From G965232465 sp965232465 (lineage in GTDB: Bacteria > Pseudomonadota > Alphaproteobacteria > JAQWUY01), in NCBI GenBank assembly GCA_965232465.1, contig OZ246977.1, forward strand, positions 1,116,001 through 1,180,000: a DNA stretch of 64,000 nt, read 5' to 3'. Positions 60,014 through 64,000 of the stretch are shown here, one piece after another. The notes under the pieces are model-generated. The model searched no databases, was not told where the DNA came from, and was given only the letters and a program-made list of their open reading frames with translations. Positions within the stretch are counted from its first letter, which is position 1, and every line of letters starts with the position of its first letter. Position numbers and translations under genes: made by a program.

Positions 60014-62290
60014 TTATGACCACCACCCTTTGCGTTCGGTCGCAGAGGGCGTATCCGCCTTTTGGGCGACAGCGGCTTTTTTAACAGTTGCTTTCTTAAT
60101 CGTCGATTTTTTAGCAACTGATTTTTTTACAATGGATTTTTTCGCTGTTGTCTTTTTTGCCGTCGTTTTTTTGGTAGTTACTTTTTTTGCTGTGGATTTC
60201 TTACTCGCACCTTTTTTAGCGGTTGCTTTTTTCGTCTTTGTCTTTTTTGCAACGGACTGTTTCATATCAGATGATAAATTCTTAGTCGATGATTCATCCG
60301 ACAGTTCAATGGGTTTTTCGTTGGTGGGGTCGGTGCTGTTTTTATCTGTGGGTAGGGGAAGCACATCAGATTTACCCATATCGGATATAGGCATATCTTG
60401 TTTACCATGAAATCGACGGGATTTATTATTTTGCGATTTTTGCTTATCAGTCTTTTGCTTATCAGTCTTGGGGGTATCGTCGATTGTAATATTTTCGGTT
60501 GTATCATTCCCATCAATGGCAGCTTGTTTCGTTGCATCCCCCTTATTTTTCCCTGTGTTGTGGCGATTGTTGCGATGGGATTTATTTCGTTCTGCATTAT
60601 GGGTCTTTTTACGAAGTTTGCCCCGACTGCCTTTGTTGTTTTCGCTGGCGGCACCGACAATCACCTCGTTACCTTCCGCATCGATTCGTATTATTTCATA
60701 CTTAGGGGCAACGAACGCATCAGATACTTGCAATACAATCCGTACATCAAAATTTTCTTCCAGTGTACTTAAATTTAACCGTTTGTTGTTTAATAAATAA
60801 AAACCTACATTTGTCGGTACAGTCACTCGAATGACCACAGACCGCTTACGAAACACTTCTTCTTCAATAGAACGCAGCGTTGCCATAGCTGAAATTTCTA
60901 GATTCGGTATCATCCCAGATCCCCCACAAGAGGGACAAGAACTGGACGATGCGTCAATCAGGCTAGGGCGTAAACGTTGCCGTGACATTTCCAATAATCC
61001 AAATTGACTGATTCGCCCCACTTGAATACGTGCCCGGTCAATATTTAACGATTCTTTAAGTTTGCGTTCCACCAAAATATTTGATTTACGGTTTTCCATA
61101 TCGATAAAATCAATAACGATAAGTCCCGCCATATCGCGCAATCGTAACTGACGGGCCACTTCTGCGGCCGCTTCCAAATTGGTTTTAATGGCGGTGGCAT
61201 CCACATTGCGTTCCCCAATCGAACGGCCAGAGTTTACATCAATCGCCACCAAAGCTTCCGTTTGGTGCAATACAATCGATCCGCCACTAGGCAGGTGCAC
61301 TTTACTGTCATAAATATGGGAAATTTGACTTTCGACTTGGTATCTTTGGAACAATGGAATACCATCTTCTGCTTTATATTTTTGGACTTTTTTTGCATGT
61401 GATGGCGTTAATTCTTTCATATAATCCTTGGCTATCTTGTATCCATTTTCACCAGCAACAATAATCTCTTCAACAGTATTGTTATATATATCACGAATGG
61501 CACGATTAATCAGACTCGCTTCTTTGTAGATCAATTCTGGGGCAATAGATTTTAAAGTTTTGTCCCGGATTTTATCCCACAAACTGTAAATATACTTATA
61601 ATCCCGCTTTATTTCAGTTTTAGTGCGTTCCGCCCCTGCGGTGCGGACAATTACCCCCCCTGATTTACCTTCATCCAGCTCTCTTAAAATATTTTTCAGG
61701 CGTTTGCGGTCTTGTCCATCGGTGATTTTACGGCTGACCCCACCCCCCCGTGATGAATTGGGCATTAACACACAGTAGCGTCCCGCCAACGATAAATAGG
61801 TGGTCATTGCCGACCCTTTGTTCCCCCGTTCTTCTTTGACCGCTTGTACCAACACCACTTGGCGGTTTTTAATTACTTCTTGGATTTTATAGTGGCGTTT
61901 TAAACGCGGGCGTTTTTTACGGGAACGGACTTCTAATTCTTCGCTTTCATCATCGAATCTGGATACTTCTGCATCTTCGTCAATGGATTCCACATCGTCA
62001 TCGTCATAATCAACCGTTTGTTCTTCAACCTCACGATCAGCGATGGGAATCTGATAATAATCTGGGTGGATTTCACTGAATGGTAAAAATCCTTGGCGCT
62101 TCCCCCCATATTCGACAAATGCAGCTTGCAAAGACGGTTCGACTCGGGTTACCTGTGCCAAATACACATTGCCTTTTATGTGTTGTTTACTGCTGGTTTC
62201 AAAATCAAATTCTTCTAATTTGTTACCTGTAACCACACTCAGCCGTACTTCTTCTTCGTGGGTGGCATCAATTAACATTTTTTTTGCCAT
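60014..62290 (-). CDS. rne: Ribonuclease E/G with Lys/Ala-rich tail and GWW motif
   Basis: Endoribonuclease E, 758 residues, the scaffold of the RNA degradosome. The N-terminal S1 domain (about 36-150) is split by a very acidic insertion (residues ~87-120, DYDDDDVESIDEDAE), common in alphaproteobacteria. The catalytic DNase I-like part has VAIDVNSGRSIGER and LIVIDFIDMENRKSN, and the Zn-link is SCPSCGGSGM. After about residue 560 the tail is disordered, with a histone-like KKT/AKK tract (~677-742), ending ERKGWWS. The terminal GWW is the PNPase-binding motif of Caulobacter RNase E. It is divergent from amiC. The upstream leader is long, and rne is autoregulated through its leader in E. coli. 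Confidence 0.94.
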   Translation of the reverse strand: MAKKMLIDATHEEEVRLSVVTGNKLEEFDFETSSKQHIKGNVYLAQVTRVEPSLQAAFVEYGGKRQGFLPFSEIHPDYYQIPIADREVEEQTVDYDDDDVESIDEDAEVSRFDDESEELEVRSRKKRPRLKRHYKIQEVIKNRQVVLVQAVKEERGNKGSAMTTYLSLAGRYCVLMPNSSRGGGVSRKITDGQDRKRLKNILRELDEGKSGGVIVRTAGAERTKTEIKRDYKYIYSLWDKIRDKTLKSIAPELIYKEASLINRAIRDIYNNTVEEIIVAGENGYKIAKDYMKELTPSHAKKVQKYKAEDGIPLFQRYQVESQISHIYDSKVHLPSGGSIVLHQTEALVAIDVNSGRSIGERNVDATAIKTNLEAAAEVARQLRLRDMAGLIVIDFIDMENRKSNILVERKLKESLNIDRARIQVGRISQFGLLEMSRQRLRPSLIDASSSSCPSCGGSGMIPNLEISAMATLRSIEEEVFRKRSVVIRVTVPTNVGFYLLNNKRLNLSTLEENFDVRIVLQVSDAFVAPKYEIIRIDAEGNEVIVGAASENNKGSRGKLRKKTHNAERNKSHRNNRHNTGKNKGDATKQAAIDGNDTTENITIDDTPKTDKQKTDKQKSQNNKSRRFHGKQDMPISDMGKSDVLPLPTDKNSTDPTNEKPIELSDESSTKNLSSDMKQSVAKKTKTKKATAKKGASKKSTAKKVTTKKTTAKKTTAKKSIVKKSVAKKSTIKKATVKKAAVAQKADTPSATERKGWWS

Positions 62291-62779
62291 GTTTGCTCCT
62301 ATGTATTATGTATAACTCAGGCATATACCAGTGTTAACAAGTATATGCTTTTATATAATCTTACTCATACCATATGAAAAACAGGTTGCCTGCGTTTAAA
62401 AGTATCAAAAGTATGTGCCACAAATATACATACTCACATTGTACGCCATATACTTTGGCGTATTATATTATGCGAAACACATTGCCATTATACCAAGGTA
62501 TCTTATAATAACCCATGCAGTTTAAATTTTTTATATCAAAAAAATCATATTGTTTTCATATAATATACACAATTACAATAATTGTATAAGATGTTACTAT
62601 TCCATATGAAAATATCATGGGTTTGGGTACCCAAAAAATATATTTTACATATGATCGATGTTACAATACAAAAAATATATGAAACTGGCAACTATAATCT
62701 TTTAAAAAATCGAATTATGTGGCATAAACATAAATAATACTTTGTAATCGGTAACGAAAATATATTCTTAAATTATATC
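62291..62779. other. 489-bp AT-rich intergenic region between rne and amiC
   Basis: Divergent promoter region for rne and amiC. It contains many AT-rich and TATAAT-like stretches (e.g. TATAAT 62514-62519), but I could not assign a convincing -35/-10 pair to either gene. No open reading frame of coding character and no RNA gene that I recognise. Confidence 0.5.
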
Positions 62780-64000
62780 ATGACACATCTTTTTTATATG
62801 CATTGTACCAATATATGGCGTATCATAATGGTATTATTGTTATCAATAACATGGGGGGTGACATATACCCATGCCAGTCCGGAATTAAAAAATATTCAAA
62901 TTGGCATTGGCAAAAAACAAAATGCAACAGCACTCATATTAGAATTTTCAGATATTTTTGATTTTCAAATACAAACTTTGAACAAAACCACCTCCCAACA
63001 CAGCGATGGCAAAGCCTCATATCGTTTGATTATTGACATGCCTCACTTTAAAAGTAAGGTTACCCCCCACTTAAATGTAGAAGGATTGGATTTTATTACT
63101 TTGGTGCGATATGGCAGTTACACCCCCCAAATTAGCCGTATTGTGGTGGAAACAAAACGCCCCATAAGCGTCGATAATCTGCAATTAGTTATATCCTCGA
63201 CCAACAAATCCTCGACCAGCAAAAAGTTATTTGTGTATATTAGCCCCATCGCCACATTTGAGAAAATTATTAAACAAACCTCTGATTGGAACACTGTGGC
63301 ACAAAATAATGCGGTTGCTGAACAAAAACGACAACAAACCCGTCAGCAATTGTATAACAAAATTAAGTCTGATAAAAACCGTAAAAAGCCATTGATTGTA
63401 TTAGATGCAGGACATGGTGGATACGATCCTGGTGCCATTGGTTTGAATGGGGTTTATGAAAAAAATGTGACCTTGGAAATTGCTAAAAATGTTAAACAAG
63501 TCTTGGACAAAACAGGGAAGTTTGATGTGTTGTTAAGTCGTACAGATGACCGATATATATCGTTAAAAGAGCGATCGGAAATTCCCGACAGAATCGATGC
63601 GAACTTTTTTATATCCATACACGCAGATAAACACCATGATCCCCAAGTACGGGGCATGTCTGTATATACCTTGAATCATGACCGTGAACAAAGGGAAATC
63701 AATAAAGTATTAACCCAACCCAGTGCCCAAGACAAAATCAAAGATACCATACAACATGATGGCAACCGTGACATCAGTGGTATCTTGGGGGAACTGGGGT
63801 TGGAAGATAGCAATCAGAGTGCGAATGCTTTTGCAAAAATCTTAGTCACCCGCATGGATATAAACAAAATCGTTACCCTTCATAACCCTAAACGAGAAGC
63901 AAGCCTGGGTGTGCTGGTTGCCCTCCATACGCCAAGTGTATTGGTGGAAGCTGCTTATATGTCGAATAAATACGACATGATCAATCTGCAATCTAGCAAA
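62780..64000 (+). CDS. amiC: N-acetylmuramoyl-L-alanine amidase, AmiC type (3' end outside window)
   Basis: Periplasmic zinc amidase that splits septal peptidoglycan during daughter-cell separation. The frame stays open to the window end (407 codons). After a Sec signal (hydrophobic IIMVLLLSITWGVTYTHA) comes an AMIN domain (about 35-145, ISRIVVETKRPI), a Gln/Lys-rich linker, and an Amidase_3 domain starting LIVLDAGHGGYDPGAIG, with zinc ligands His212, Glu in VYEKNVTLE and His in FISIHADKH. VLVEAAYMSNK near the end supplies the catalytic glutamate. Start uncertain: ATG at 62780, 62798 or 62828, none with a clear ribosome-binding site. rne beside amiC is a usual alphaproteobacterial arrangement. 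Confidence 0.9.
   Translation, partial: MTHLFYMHCTNIWRIIMVLLLSITWGVTYTHASPELKNIQIGIGKKQNATALILEFSDIFDFQIQTLNKTTSQHSDGKASYRLIIDMPHFKSKVTPHLNVEGLDFITLVRYGSYTPQISRIVVETKRPISVDNLQLVISSTNKSSTSKKLFVYISPIATFEKIIKQTSDWNTVAQNNAVAEQKRQQTRQQLYNKIKSDKNRKKPLIVLDAGHGGYDPGAIGLNGVYEKNVTLEIAKNVKQVLDKTGKFDVLLSRTDDRYISLKERSEIPDRIDANFFISIHADKHHDPQVRGMSVYTLNHDREQREINKVLTQPSAQDKIKDTIQHDGNRDISGILGELGLEDSNQSANAFAKILVTRMDINKIVTLHNPKREASLGVLVALHTPSVLVEAAYMSNKYDMINLQSSK

Noticed and set aside
60030..60410. Hydrophobic reading frame opposite the 3' end of rne
   Set aside because: It is the complement of the Lys/Ala tract (AAA/GCA give TTT/TGC), so its hydrophobicity is an artefact.
661..61750. Short G or C runs of 6-8 bases (e.g. 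668-675, 15344-15350, 61743-61749) as phase-variation tracts
   Set aside because: They occur in many housekeeping genes, including rne, because GGG and CCC codons are favoured; only runs of 9 or more in plausible genes were kept.

Overview
The window looks like chromosomal DNA of a moderately AT-rich alphaproteobacterium. Several features point there independently: the gene order bolA / J-domain protein / cobS / cobT, a GapR (DUF2312) gene, a CcrM-type GANTC methyltransferase next to rnhB, an alphaproteobacterial-type glutamate-cysteine ligase beside rsmE and ubiA, and an RNase E ending in a GWW motif. The coding DNA favours GGG, CCC and TAT-rich codons, so short G or C runs are common. I found no tRNA, rRNA, CRISPR, prophage or complete insertion sequence. 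The first gene and the last gene are cut by the window edges.

Layout. 1-2.7 kb: three surface-glycan type genes (a WlbA-like sugar dehydrogenase cut by the edge, an LpxD-like acyltransferase and a GT4 glycosyltransferase). The last two sit directly downstream of cobN-cobO (2.7-7.1 kb). 7.2-9.1 kb: fabB and fabA for unsaturated fatty acids. 9.2-20.4 kb: housekeeping genes (a glycine-zipper lipoprotein, aroA, a DNA glycosylase, an aromatic/aspartate aminotransferase, a methyltransferase, thrC, a histone-H1-like tail-anchored protein, gshA, rsmE, ubiA, lpd). 20.5-22.1 kb: an accessory PD-(D/E)XK nuclease. 22.5-32.1 kb: a thioesterase, rpmB, bolA, a J-domain gene, cobS-cobT, gltA, gltX and comEC. 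CobN, CobS and CobT together make the aerobic cobaltochelatase and CobO acts later in the same pathway, so one window holds much of late cobalamin synthesis.

32.4-44.8 kb is one gene for a 4101-residue inverse autotransporter (intimin/invasin-like, type Ve secretion). Its passenger is built from 32 modules of roughly 100 residues, of four kinds, arranged in ten A-B-(C or D) units. Downstream come ettA, gapR, ccrM and rnhB (translation and cell-cycle/chromosome functions), a peptide ABC transporter operon (49.4-54.6 kb), an EamA permease, mtnN-trmJ, an FMN-dependent hydroxyacid dehydrogenase with an unusual tail, a BPL_N-like protein, rne and the start of an amiC-type amidase.

The most unusual signal is non-coding. 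The nuclease, the giant adhesin and ettA each have the same upstream cassette: a 17-bp box (TTTAGYCCAAAATACAG) followed by a near-consensus sigma70 promoter. In two of the three cases a GC-rich double hairpin abuts the box, and that hairpin is inverted relative to the box in one of them. A degenerate third hairpin lies near 59.95 kb. Other points: GANTC clustering upstream of ccrM and rnhB, a G11 tract at the signal-peptide end of oppA, a C9 tract in the glycosyltransferase, and a candidate structured RNA near 59.7-59.84 kb.
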